From: Phycisphaeraceae bacterium
GTDB lineage: Bacteria; Planctomycetota; Phycisphaerae; Phycisphaerales; Phycisphaeraceae
Assembly: GCA_028284155.1 (NCBI GenBank)
Contig: JANQSF010000080.1
Coordinates: 45,057-109,056 of the forward strand
Direction of reading: 5' to 3'
Length of the DNA: 64,000 nt
Part shown: positions 20,394 to 28,468 of the stretch, piece after piece
Numbering within the stretch: the stretch's first letter is position 1
How the letters are laid out: the number at the start of each line of letters is the position of its first letter
Notes under the pieces: generated by a model
Database searches by the model: none
Seen by the model: the letters and a program-made list of their open reading frames with translations, nothing else
Told to the model about the DNA's origin: nothing
Translations under genes and position numbers: made by a program

Positions 20394-22337
20394 TCACTCA
20401 GGAGGATTGTTAAGGTCACCGAACTCTTTCTGCTTCTTCAACAACTCGATTTGCTGCTTAAGTAGTTCCACCTGTTGAGTGAGCACGCCCACATCCGCCT
20501 TCAGCTTCTCCTGTTCGAGAGTCGTCTTTCCCAACTGTTGCGTCTTTTCCAGATTCTGCTGGGCTCGTAGCAGGGCGAGCTGCTGAGTGAGGGTGGCCAC
20601 ATCGGCCTTCAGTCGTTCTTGCTCAAGAGTGGACTCTCCGAGCTGCTGTGCTTTTACCAGGTTGTGCTGAGTCTGTAGCAACAACAGCTGCTGATCGAGC
20701 TGTTGCTTTTCAAGCATTATTTCATAATTGGCCGTTGCGCCAGCCAGTGCAAGGCGCTGATCGATGATCGCCTTTCTCTTCGTCAACTCGTTGATCTTGA
20801 AATCAAGGTCGCTTAGGTCGATCTGCTGCTTAGTGGTGATAATGTCTTTTGCCTTCACCAGCGAAGAGGCAAATTCGTCCCGAACTCCAGTCACGGTGTT
20901 TGCAGCCGCTGCCGCGGCGCCTGCCAGTGACGAGGTTGCACCCTGCGATGCTGAAGTGAGCTGGCCTTTGGCATTAAACCCGAGGGACACGCTTTGGTTG
21001 GAGAACGCCTTAGGATTGAACTCGACAAAACTGGGTGGCGAGCTTGTATCGACAATCTGGACACTACTCTTTGTTAGGACCACTACCCTCTCCTTCAGCT
21101 CTACAACTCCACCTTCGCCCGTTACAGGCAACACTCGGAGGCCGAGTACTCGTATGATAGCAGGATATAATGCTCGATAGTAAATGCGTGCAGTCTTGGA
21201 CTCCATGGCCGACTCTGGCGTCGTATCAGTAGCCGGAGGTGTGCGGTCTGGCTCAGAGTCAGCGACAAAGGCGGTTGAGTCCACACGATCAACAGTAACG
21301 ACAACACGCGCCTCCTTGAACAGCGACTTCATCTGCGGGAAGTTGTCCAACGCCTTCAAGATCTCACTAACTTCTTGACAATCTTCGATCTGTTCAAAGG
21401 ACGGGCAGTTTACTACTTCAATTACTTGCTCGACAGGCCGCGTAATCTCCTGGACACCTAGTTTTTCTTCGCTTCTACCTTTCTCAAGCAGTGTATTGAG
21501 GACTGCTCGATCAGCAGTAAGTGACTCAGCGAGCCTACCAATCAACTTCGATCTATAGTCGATTTCAGACTGCAGCCTTTTCACCTTGTCAGGATCTTGC
21601 TCGGTGGCCGCATCCAACAATCGCGCATTTATCGCAGCGCTCTGAAACTGGATCTCTATCTCGGTTCGTGCAACCGTGAACCACAGTCTCCGCAGTGTCC
21701 TATCGCCTGACGTAACCAGATAGGCAATCTCTCCAGGAAGAGCTACGAATCGTTTCTTCAGAGCGACCTTCATTTCCTCTGATGGGTTGGGTCCATATAA
21801 ATCGAGATCCTTTGCTACCAATTGAGCAAATGTGCCTGACAGATTGGTTGTCTCAGCTCCTCTGAAGCCAAAGAAGGCACCGGCCACACTTGCAATTGCC
21901 TTGCCGACATTCGTTACAGTTTCACCAGTCTTATCGGTCGTTGTGTAGTTGACAGACGTAAGTAGTCCACTATCACCGATAGCGATAGTCAGCGTCTGGT
22001 CCTTGAAGCCTCGCGGCTCTACATTGAGAATATGGTAGGAAGAGGGGTCGGCGACTGTAACTACCGAAGGCTGGATAGTAGTGGAGACATACTTCGTGGT
22101 CGCCTTCAACCTAAAGTCCACTTCTTCTGTTTCGCTGCCACCGGTCATCTTGACGGCGTTGTCATAGGACCATGTGGTCGTTCCTGAAACAGCAATCACA
22201 TCCTTCGCGAGGTGATATCGCAATCCCGGTGGCTGAGGTTGACCGGCGGGTATCGGCCCTGTTGTTCGCAGAGTCGGACCGCAACCACAAAGAGAAGCGA
22301 GGAGTGTAGTGAGTCCCATGATCCATACCTTTGTCAT
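20394..22337 (-). CDS. Lipoprotein with C-terminal coiled-coil repeats
   Basis: A 647-residue protein with a lipoprotein signal (LCGC, lipidated Cys about 19). AAGGGG precedes the ATG by about six bases. The N-terminal part (about 25-200) and a second region (about 370-480) are beta-rich and partly repeat each other: both contain a WSYD- or YYRAL-like strand and an IAIGDSGLLTS / LGFNAKGQLTS segment, suggesting a duplicated domain. Residues about 520-640 are a long coiled coil with a 36-residue repeat beginning LGESTLEQERLKAD and again LGKTTLEQEKLKAD. No named family was recognised. It lies 34 bases after the caspase-like gene, in one operon, and upstream of the PAD gene. A cell-surface or periplasmic scaffold is plausible. 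Confidence 0.75.
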   Translation of the reverse strand: MTKVWIMGLTTLLASLCGCGPTLRTTGPIPAGQPQPPGLRYHLAKDVIAVSGTTTWSYDNAVKMTGGSETEEVDFRLKATTKYVSTTIQPSVVTVADPSSYHILNVEPRGFKDQTLTIAIGDSGLLTSVNYTTTDKTGETVTNVGKAIASVAGAFFGFRGAETTNLSGTFAQLVAKDLDLYGPNPSEEMKVALKKRFVALPGEIAYLVTSGDRTLRRLWFTVARTEIEIQFQSAAINARLLDAATEQDPDKVKRLQSEIDYRSKLIGRLAESLTADRAVLNTLLEKGRSEEKLGVQEITRPVEQVIEVVNCPSFEQIEDCQEVSEILKALDNFPQMKSLFKEARVVVTVDRVDSTAFVADSEPDRTPPATDTTPESAMESKTARIYYRALYPAIIRVLGLRVLPVTGEGGVVELKERVVVLTKSSVQIVDTSSPPSFVEFNPKAFSNQSVSLGFNAKGQLTSASQGATSSLAGAAAAAANTVTGVRDEFASSLVKAKDIITTKQQIDLSDLDFKINELTKRKAIIDQRLALAGATANYEIMLEKQQLDQQLLLLQTQHNLVKAQQLGESTLEQERLKADVATLTQQLALLRAQQNLEKTQQLGKTTLEQEKLKADVGVLTQQVELLKQQIELLKKQKEFGDLNNPPE

Positions 22338-22371
22338 AGGTAATGCCCCTTAGAACGCGTGGAACTGTTCA

Positions 22372-23112
22372 TCAACCTATATGAAATGGACGCTGACCGG
22401 CGAACGCGTCAGCGCCAGATCCCCACCGGTTCATCTGCGGAAACTGACTCGGAACCTTCTGCTGAATCCGAGAAAATAGAGTTTCGTAGGTTCCTGAGAA
22501 GTTGCCAAGCCGCCAAGTGTCACACAGCGAGCGCGTAAAGGCACCGCCTCCAGCATATCCTTCGGCGTCGAAACCGTCTTTCGCCGCGCCCATGTGAAGC
22601 AGACTTGCTGCAGGCGGAGCGTCATTGACTGTTTCTAGGGTGATGGGTGCGGGCGCGTGTAGCAACGTGGGCAGCAGCTTAAAATTGGTGCCGGAGTTGC
22701 AACTGTCGCTGATCATGAGAATGCGAGAGCCGCGTGGAAAGGTCCGCCAGATATCTGCAAGCTCATCATCCTTTATTGGCTGATCGAACGCAAATAGCGT
22801 TTCGTCATACCCGTCTCTCTCTTCATCACCCTCAACCTCATTGGGATGCTGGCCACCATGGCCTGAAAAGTAGAGTACGAATATGTCCTTTGCAGATGTG
22901 CTCACGGCGCCAGATTGAAGGGCAGCAAGTAAAGCAGGTCTTGTGGCGTCGCGAGTTTTCAGAACTGAAATCTCGTAATTGAGCTTGCCGAGTACTCGGT
23001 CCATGTTGTCGGCATCGAGTTCTGCTCCATAGCATCCGTTGCGATACTCACTTCCGTATGCGGTGGAATCGACAAATCGGATGCCAACAATGAGTGCGCG
23101 ACCGGTAGCCAT
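22372..23112 (-). CDS. Caspase-like (C14, metacaspase-type) peptidase
   Basis: A 246-residue single-domain caspase-fold protein. The catalytic dyad is visible: H85 in YFSGHGGQ after the hydrophobic strand IFVLYF, and C138 in ISDSCNSG after the strand RILMIS. The N-terminal ALIVGI strand and the GAELDADNM segment fit the family, which usually cleaves after Arg or Lys in bacterial and plant metacaspases. There is no signal peptide, so it is cytoplasmic. GGAG lies in front of the ATG at the right distance. It heads the operon with the coiled-coil lipoprotein, and the arginine deiminase gene is next. Because metacaspases cut at Arg and PAD converts Arg to citrulline, the two activities could oppose each other; that is inference. 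Confidence 0.88.
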   Translation of the reverse strand: MATGRALIVGIRFVDSTAYGSEYRNGCYGAELDADNMDRVLGKLNYEISVLKTRDATRPALLAALQSGAVSTSAKDIFVLYFSGHGGQHPNEVEGDEERDGYDETLFAFDQPIKDDELADIWRTFPRGSRILMISDSCNSGTNFKLLPTLLHAPAPITLETVNDAPPAASLLHMGAAKDGFDAEGYAGGGAFTRSLCDTWRLGNFSGTYETLFSRIQQKVPSQFPQMNRWGSGADAFAGQRPFHIG

Positions 23113-23546
23113 GGCAGGGCTCCTCAGTTCCTCTTCGGAACAGGAAAAGATGCTACCCTTGAGTTGTCCAAATTACAAGTCACTTGGAGGAATTGGGCAA
23201 AGTACTGAGTGGCCATTGGACGGCATTCGACGTTCGAGGCGATGCTGAGAACTGAGAATTCTAAACACCTTCGCGCGGGAATCACTGGTGTTGGGAACTG
23301 ACTCAGGCTATTGCTGCATAACTCAGAACGATCGTAAGATACTCTCGAACGTGATGGCCAGTCCTCGAGCTTGGTGGAGAAAGTTTGCCGGTGGCTTTAC
23401 GAGATCCAGTGGCCAAGAGGTATGAGAGTATTCGGCTAGGGTCGCACCGACTCCCGGTAGGAGATTGCCGTCACTTGGCGAATAGCAAAAGAACCCGTAA
23501 GGGTTCAAAACTCATCCGACCATGCACATTGCCGCATGAAACCACT
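23113..23546. other. Gap left of the transposase gene
   Basis: About 430 bases with no recognisable gene. It holds the upstream region of the caspase-like gene and probably one end of the insertion at 23.5-24.7 kb. A short perfect hairpin lies at 23489-23504. Confidence 0.4.
23484..23506 (-). terminator. Intrinsic terminator after transposase gene
   Basis: Read on the - strand: GAACCC, loop TTAC, GGGTTC, followed by TTTTG. The six-base perfect stem and T-run fit an intrinsic terminator for transcription leaving the transposase gene. Moderate strength. Confidence 0.5.
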
Positions 23547-24625
23547 TCACGCCGCCTTTCGACCCCGGTGATAGTACCTCAACATTCCTCCCAAACGCTG
23601 GCGGCAGTGGATCGTTCCGTGTGACAACTCAGACTCATCAGATTCGAGCAGCAGTTGGTTCCCCATGCCCTGGTGATTCCGCTCCCGGTGATAGTGATCC
23701 ACGTACTCGGACACCGCGTGACGCAAATGCGCCTCGCCGATCGGTATGATCTTGTTCAGGCATTCCTCCTTAATCGAACGGATGAACCGCTCGCAATATG
23801 CGTTCAGGTTCGGGCTCTTGGGGGGAAGCCGCACGGGGGTGACACCCGCAGTCTTCAGGATCTCCCCGAACGCGTGGGTGAACACCGGAGCGCGGTATGG
23901 ATTAGGAAGCGCTTCTGCCTGAGAAAGCCGTCGATCCCATCCGTCAGGTTGCGGGCGATCTGATTCATCCAGATTCCGTCGGGCTCAGGGCAGATGCCCG
24001 CAATGTTGACGCGTCGTGTGGATAGGTCCATTACGACCAGGACGTGGTAGCGGATCAGTCCAGCGAGTGTCCAGACCTCGACCGTCAAGAAGTCGGCGGC
24101 AGCCAGATACGGCCAGTGAGCCCTCAGGAAAGTACGCCAGGCCCCCTGCTGCTTCCGACGCGGTGCCGGCTCGATCCCCTCGGCTTTCAGGATCCGACCG
24201 ATCGTCGTGTCGCTGACTCGGTGTCCAAGATTCAGCAGCGCCCCCTCAATGCGGTCATACCCCCAGTCCGCGTTCTCCGTCGCCAACTGAATCACCAACT
24301 GGCGGAGGCTCGCCATGACGCCCGGCCGCCCCGGACCACGCTTGCGGCTGCCGTCGTACTTCTTCGCAACCAGTCGCCGATGCCAACGGAGCAACGTGTC
24401 GGGTGTGACGATCGAGCCGATCTCTCTTAACACGCTGCGGCCCAGCCCCTTGGCCTTCACAGCTAGCCGCCGTCGCTGCTCATCACGAAAACGAAGCCGT
24501 TTCGGGCCCAGTAACTCACGCAGGTTCCGATTCTCTTCCCGGAGGTACTCGATCACCAACTGCTGATGACGGTTCATCCAGCCCGCCAACATCACCAGCA
24601 TGAAATGCCACATACGCGTGCTCAT
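23547..24625 (-). pseudogene. Integrase-core (DDE) transposase, frameshifted
   Basis: Two overlapping frames together give a full DDE transposase of about 360 residues. The N-terminal part (24625 to about 23897) has a basic helical region (RNLRELLGPKRLR), an IRE-like TPDTLLRWHRRLVA segment and the first catalytic Asp in ADFLTVEVW. The C-terminal part (about 23896 to 23547) has [18 protein letters not shown] with the catalytic Glu and an [13 protein letters not shown] tail. The frame breaks at 23896/23897: adding one G would restore the LIHDRAPVF block, so the lost base also removes the second catalytic Asp. The element is therefore inactive unless this is a sequencing error. It appears to have inserted into the DUF2235 gene to the right. 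Confidence 0.82.
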
Positions 24626-24948
24626 GACCCCATACTATCACCGCAGACCCAGCCCTGGTCGGCCCAAATCGTGACACGTGACCGGCACGCTATCTGGCGT
24701 AACCCGCAAGCCTTCCACCTCGGCCGAGTTTTGAACCCATACGCGATGGCTGAGTCGAGGTGTTTGCGGAGCCACTTCCGGCAGCGGCTCATCACGGTCG
24801 GGTCCACAAGCGTTCCAACCCCTCCGTCGTAATAGGTCAGTTGTGAGTCATTGCGCGTCGCCGCTCGGTACAGTCTCAAGACGTTGGTTGAGTGGCTGGT
24901 GACTGCATTATTGGTACCGTCGCAGCAAAGTACGATGTTCTTGCCCAT
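24622..24948 (-). pseudogene. DUF2235 hydrolase, N-terminal fragment
   Basis: The first about 72 codons match the start of DUF2235 alpha/beta hydrolases (group that includes T6SS Tle1 phospholipase effectors): KNIVLCCDGTNN, TNVLRLYRA, and YYDGGVGT, ending at AIAYGF (about 24733). Beyond this the frame runs into sequence belonging to the transposase insertion and ends at 24622. The catalytic GFSRGA-type nucleophile motif and the rest of the domain are missing, so the gene is truncated. Its original partners are probably the two genes upstream on the same strand. Confidence 0.7.
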
Positions 24949-24983
24949 GGCGTCCCCGTTCTCGGCAAATTGCTGCGTCCAAG

Positions 24984-25877
24984 TCAGTCATCGTCCCTGT
25001 CAGGGACAAAGAGCGTGATCCAGACAGGCCGATGATCGCTCACGGCCAGATTGGCGGCTTGGTCGTCGTCATTGAAGAACTCCTCGTCAAAGGCGAAGAT
25101 GCCGTATTCACCTGTCCACTCACTCGTGGCATCGAGCGAGATGAACACCTGGTCGTACGTGCTATGGCTGCTGATGTGAGTCGGTATGGTGTCGCCGTTC
25201 GCGCGCACCATGCCATCGAGACCTAGGACTTCATCAAAGGAGTCATCGCCTATGTTTCTGTTGAAGTCGCCCACCAGAATGAGATCATCGTCTTCGAGCG
25301 TCGCCGTCTGGGTACGGACCCACACCTCATCGAGCGACCGAATTTCCGCTTTGCGGGCCGGCACATTGCTTCCCCATGTGATGTGGACCGCGATTACCGT
25401 GAAATCCAGATTGCCGTCCGTCGTTCTAAACGTCGCCCAAGCAGGCTCTCGATCGATGTGATCACCGGGGTCGGGGTCCACCTGAATGTCGCCGACCATG
25501 TCCACGACGCTCGAGTCCCAGAGGAAACCGTAGTATTCCTTGCTGCTGCTCGTTCGCCCGATCTTGCTCTCGGTTGCGTCCCACCGCCAGGAAGGCCCAA
25601 GTTCATCCGTGATTCGGCCCAACACGGCGCGATCATTGAGCTCCCCAACGGCGAGCACGTGCAGTCCCTCAATGCAGGCGGCGATGTCAGCGATCTCGCC
25701 GTCGTCGCGTGATGCTGAACTTAGATCACGGATGTTCCACCACCCCACCTCGACGAATCTCAGGTCACCCGTAACCGAGTCGTCCACGAGATACCAGCCG
25801 CCGCCGATGGCCACGACGAGTAGGATGCTGCCGAGAAGCGCTTCTGCCCGGTTTCGGGTGTCTGAGTCAATCGGCAT
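24984..25877 (-). CDS. Membrane-anchored endonuclease/exonuclease/phosphatase (EEP) family protein
   Basis: A 297-residue protein with an N-terminal membrane segment (about residues 13-31) and an EEP (DNase I-like) domain. The canonical catalytic set is visible: N48 (WWNIR), E79 (VGELND), H165 (VHITWG), D204 and N206 (VGDFNRN), and D281-H282 (SDHRP). The last dozen residues are acidic. Such enzymes hydrolyse phosphodiester bonds in nucleic acids or phospholipids using Mg2+; with an N-out or N-in anchor the domain would sit at the membrane. It starts eight bases after the stop of the small membrane protein gene and is followed by the truncated DUF2235 gene. Confidence 0.85.
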   Translation of the reverse strand: MPIDSDTRNRAEALLGSILLVVAIGGGWYLVDDSVTGDLRFVEVGWWNIRDLSSASRDDGEIADIAACIEGLHVLAVGELNDRAVLGRITDELGPSWRWDATESKIGRTSSSKEYYGFLWDSSVVDMVGDIQVDPDPGDHIDREPAWATFRTTDGNLDFTVIAVHITWGSNVPARKAEIRSLDEVWVRTQTATLEDDDLILVGDFNRNIGDDSFDEVLGLDGMVRANGDTIPTHISSHSTYDQVFISLDATSEWTGEYGIFAFDEEFFNDDDQAANLAVSDHRPVWITLFVPDRDDD

Positions 25878-25884
25878 CTCGTAT

Positions 25885-26367
25885 TCACTCGCCTTCGGTT
25901 GGCTTGGAGTCGGCCGGAGAGGGCTTTAGCCGTTTGTTCTGCGTGATTCGCTTGACTTCATACACCGTCGAGAGGATGTCGTGCCAGAACTTGCTGCCGA
26001 ATCCGAGCGCGATACCCGTGATCGTACATCCGCCCAAAGCATAGAGGGCCGTACCGAACGAAGCGGAAGCGGATGTCCGCACCCAGTTGTCGCGGTACAC
26101 CTGTACCCAGCCAAGTGTCTTCCACGGATTGTCCAGGTGCGTAAGGATCTGGAACATGTCCGCTTTCATGAGAACGGACAAGCAGATGCCTACGAGCATC
26201 GACCTCAGCGCGATCCTCGACTCCCTGGCCCTCTGCGCTGCCGGCTCCACGGGCCGTTCGGCCAAGTCCTTCTGACGCAGCTTGATGAGGTTGGTAATGC
26301 GCTCAGACGCCACGCTGAGGACGGTTAGCAAGGTCAGGAGGGTAATGAGCGGTTCGAAGACTTCCAT
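25885..26367 (-). CDS. Small membrane protein, unknown function
   Basis: A 160-residue protein with three predicted membrane segments: about residues 6-22 (LITLLTLLTVLSVA), 55-66 (MLVGICLSVLM) and 100-122 (FGTALYALGGCTITGIALGFG). The loops are Arg/Lys-rich and the C-terminus is charged. No family was recognised. It is the first gene of a probable three-gene operon with the EEP protein and the DUF2235 hydrolase, so it may anchor or channel a membrane-targeted effector; this is inference. Confidence 0.7.
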   Translation of the reverse strand: MEVFEPLITLLTLLTVLSVASERITNLIKLRQKDLAERPVEPAAQRARESRIALRSMLVGICLSVLMKADMFQILTHLDNPWKTLGWVQVYRDNWVRTSASASFGTALYALGGCTITGIALGFGSKFWHDILSTVYEVKRITQNKRLKPSPADSKPTEGE

Positions 26368-26515
26368 GCAGCGCTCCGTATGTCAGCAGTCCGGTGGAGT
26401 TACGCGCGAGGCAATCTGTTGAGCCCCCGATCACAATCAGGCCCGGCTTCGACTCCAATGTTGGCCTGCATCCCTGTGCCACAAAGTGCTGGGGGATTTG
26501 ACCCCTTCGGCTTCT

Positions 26516-26791
26516 TTAGTCCAGTCTCTGTGAGAGAAGGGGTGATGATTCTGTCGCCTGCTGAGCCGTAGGGAGGACGAAGCCCGTAGGGCGGATTCCG
26601 ACCGGAGGGTCAGCGTGCGACGCGGCCGGGAACGCCCCGGTCGCTGGGTCTTCTGTCAACGTCGCGGCGAACGCCGCTGGGGTCTGCCAGTTCAACGAAT
26701 AGTGTGGTCGGCGATGGTTGTAGTCCGGCCGCCATTCGTCCAGCACGAACCGGGCCTCCGCCAAGCTCAGGAACAACTCGCCGTTGAGCAT
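26516..26791 (-). pseudogene. IS3-family transposase OrfB C-terminal remnant
   Basis: The first about 45 residues match the end of IS3-family OrfB: LNGELFLSLAEAR, then the WRPDYNHRRPHYSLNWQTP block that follows the catalytic Glu. Upstream, the expected FRDECLNG motif is reduced to FRMLNG and nothing earlier of the transposase remains; the rest of the element is absent. A dead fragment. Confidence 0.7.
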
Positions 26792-26821
26792 CCTGAAAAC
26801 GTCTGCCGAGTGCAGTAGGCA

Positions 26822-27148
26822 TTAGGAACAGGGCGTAATATTGCACGGTTGAACGTTTTGAATGTCATCGCCGAAGACGAACCCCTCGACAAGCACCTTG
26901 CCCGCGTTCGGACCATCGTTGTGGCCGAGGTTGATGGACGACATATTGACTCGTTTTCCTGCCTTGATTCTTGCCTTCGACGTAAAGAGCAGAGCGCTCA
27001 CTCGCTTTGAACTTGAAACAGTACCCGTCTCCCATGCATACCCATTGGCACTCTGGTTTGAACCCACGGGTGCCGGTCCTCTAAAGTAAACAACACGCCC
27101 GCCTCCCAACGTCACATCCATGTCATCCGCTCTATAACACTGTGGCAT
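26822..27148 (-). CDS. Hypothetical protein, 108 residues
   Basis: Supported by a near-perfect ribosome binding site (AGGAGG seven bases before the ATG). The product is small, rich in Gly, Ser and Asn, has two Cys in the last eight residues, and no signal peptide or membrane segment. I recognise no family. It is upstream of the coiled-coil lipoprotein operon on the other side of a 30-base gap and runs in the same direction, so it may be the last gene of that transcript. Confidence 0.5.
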   Translation of the reverse strand: MPQCYRADDMDVTLGGGRVVYFRGPAPVGSNQSANGYAWETGTVSSSKRVSALLFTSKARIKAGKRVNMSSINLGHNDGPNAGKVLVEGFVFGDDIQNVQPCNITPCS

Positions 27149-27178
27149 CTGAAGCCTCCTATAGGTTTTGGATTACGG

Positions 27179-28468
27179 TTATGGCGCTAGGCCGCCGGAG
27201 AAATACTTGGCTGCCGCCGCAGTGGCTTTGTTGACCAGCAGGGCGACGTTTTTCAACAGCTGTGTGGGATCGTTGCTGATCTGGTAGAGTCTGAATTGGC
27301 CCGGTTTTTCCTGGACAATCATGACCGAGAGGTCGCCTAACCCCTGCGTGCTTGGTCCGGTGATCGGTTCTTCGCTGAGTTTGATAGTCCGAGCGGTGAG
27401 AATTTTTTTGTACGCAGGGTCAGCAGGATTAATCTTGTAGATACCCACGGAATGAAATCCGCCGAATGAATTGCTGTCTACGGTCGCTGAGGTGGTTTCT
27501 GATGTTATTTTAGCCGAAGCGGCTGATTCGATGACTTTGGTCATTAGGTCTTTAAGAGACTCGTTCGCCAACTTATTCTCGATAACAGCACTTTGGGTCG
27601 TCCTCAAAGAACTCAGAAAAGAACTGATGAGGACGCCAGTCTCGTCAACAAGAATACTGGATTCAAGAATCGCCAGACTGATTTTCGGTCCAAGATTGGT
27701 GGCATCAGGTTCATCGAAAAAACCAATCAGCTTTTTGATTTGAATTACCAAAGCATTATCCTTTTCATACATTCGTTCTAAGATGCGTGAGAGGTGTCGC
27801 TGCAGCGTGTTGCTTAGTTCTTTTACCGGGTGGCTCTGATTCTCTAGCAAAACCTTCTCTTCTTCATCTTTTGTGATTTGACCCTTGATCGTTTGGTTTT
27901 CTTTTTCCAGACGGTCTATTTCGTTGTTCGCGTTTTTGATCTTCTTCACCGTTTCTGATAGCAGAGTTTTCTTCGCCTTGAGTTTCGATTCCAAGTCGTC
28001 CTGTTGACTCTTCAGATCGGCAGACATTGGGTCCTTTTTCAATTCCGCTTTAAGTGCTTCCAGTTCTTCCGTTATCCTCTCAATGCTGGCATTGTGCTTG
28101 TCACTTTCAGCCGAGGCTTTACTGAGTTTTTCTATCTGTCTCATCCTCTCTGATTCGTTTGCCACGATTGTCTGTTTTGCCGAGTCGATCGCGTTCGACT
28201 TGCGGTTGATAGCGGAAACGGCATCATCGGCTTCGGTTTGCGCCTTGGTCAACTCGCCATGCATTTTGTCGATTATCGGTCTGAATTGTTGTCTGAACGA
28301 GCGAAGTTGCAAAACGGTCTTGCGAACTCTGATGCCGTAATTGCTTTCTTCTTTGAGTTTAGTACTGCCTTCGTAGATCACGCGGTCGACGCTCACTTTG
28401 ACCTGATTGGCGCATCCGCCAATGAGTAATGCCGTTGCGAGGATCAAGGCTTTTCGGGTCAGTTTCAT
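27179..28468 (-). CDS. Coiled-coil lipoprotein
   Basis: A 429-residue protein with a lipobox IGGC (Cys19). Residues about 65-215 are a long, highly charged coiled coil (runs of Lys, Glu, Asp, Gln). The C-terminal half is mixed helix and strand, with a Thr/Ser-rich stretch near 325. GGGAG precedes the ATG, which shares its first A with the stop of the upstream lipoprotein gene (TGATG). The two proteins are therefore translationally coupled and probably form one envelope complex. No named family was recognised. Confidence 0.72.
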   Translation of the reverse strand: MKLTRKALILATALLIGGCANQVKVSVDRVIYEGSTKLKEESNYGIRVRKTVLQLRSFRQQFRPIIDKMHGELTKAQTEADDAVSAINRKSNAIDSAKQTIVANESERMRQIEKLSKASAESDKHNASIERITEELEALKAELKKDPMSADLKSQQDDLESKLKAKKTLLSETVKKIKNANNEIDRLEKENQTIKGQITKDEEEKVLLENQSHPVKELSNTLQRHLSRILERMYEKDNALVIQIKKLIGFFDEPDATNLGPKISLAILESSILVDETGVLISSFLSSLRTTQSAVIENKLANESLKDLMTKVIESAASAKITSETTSATVDSNSFGGFHSVGIYKINPADPAYKKILTARTIKLSEEPITGPSTQGLGDLSVMIVQEKPGQFRLYQISNDPTQLLKNVALLVNKATAAAAKYFSGGLAP

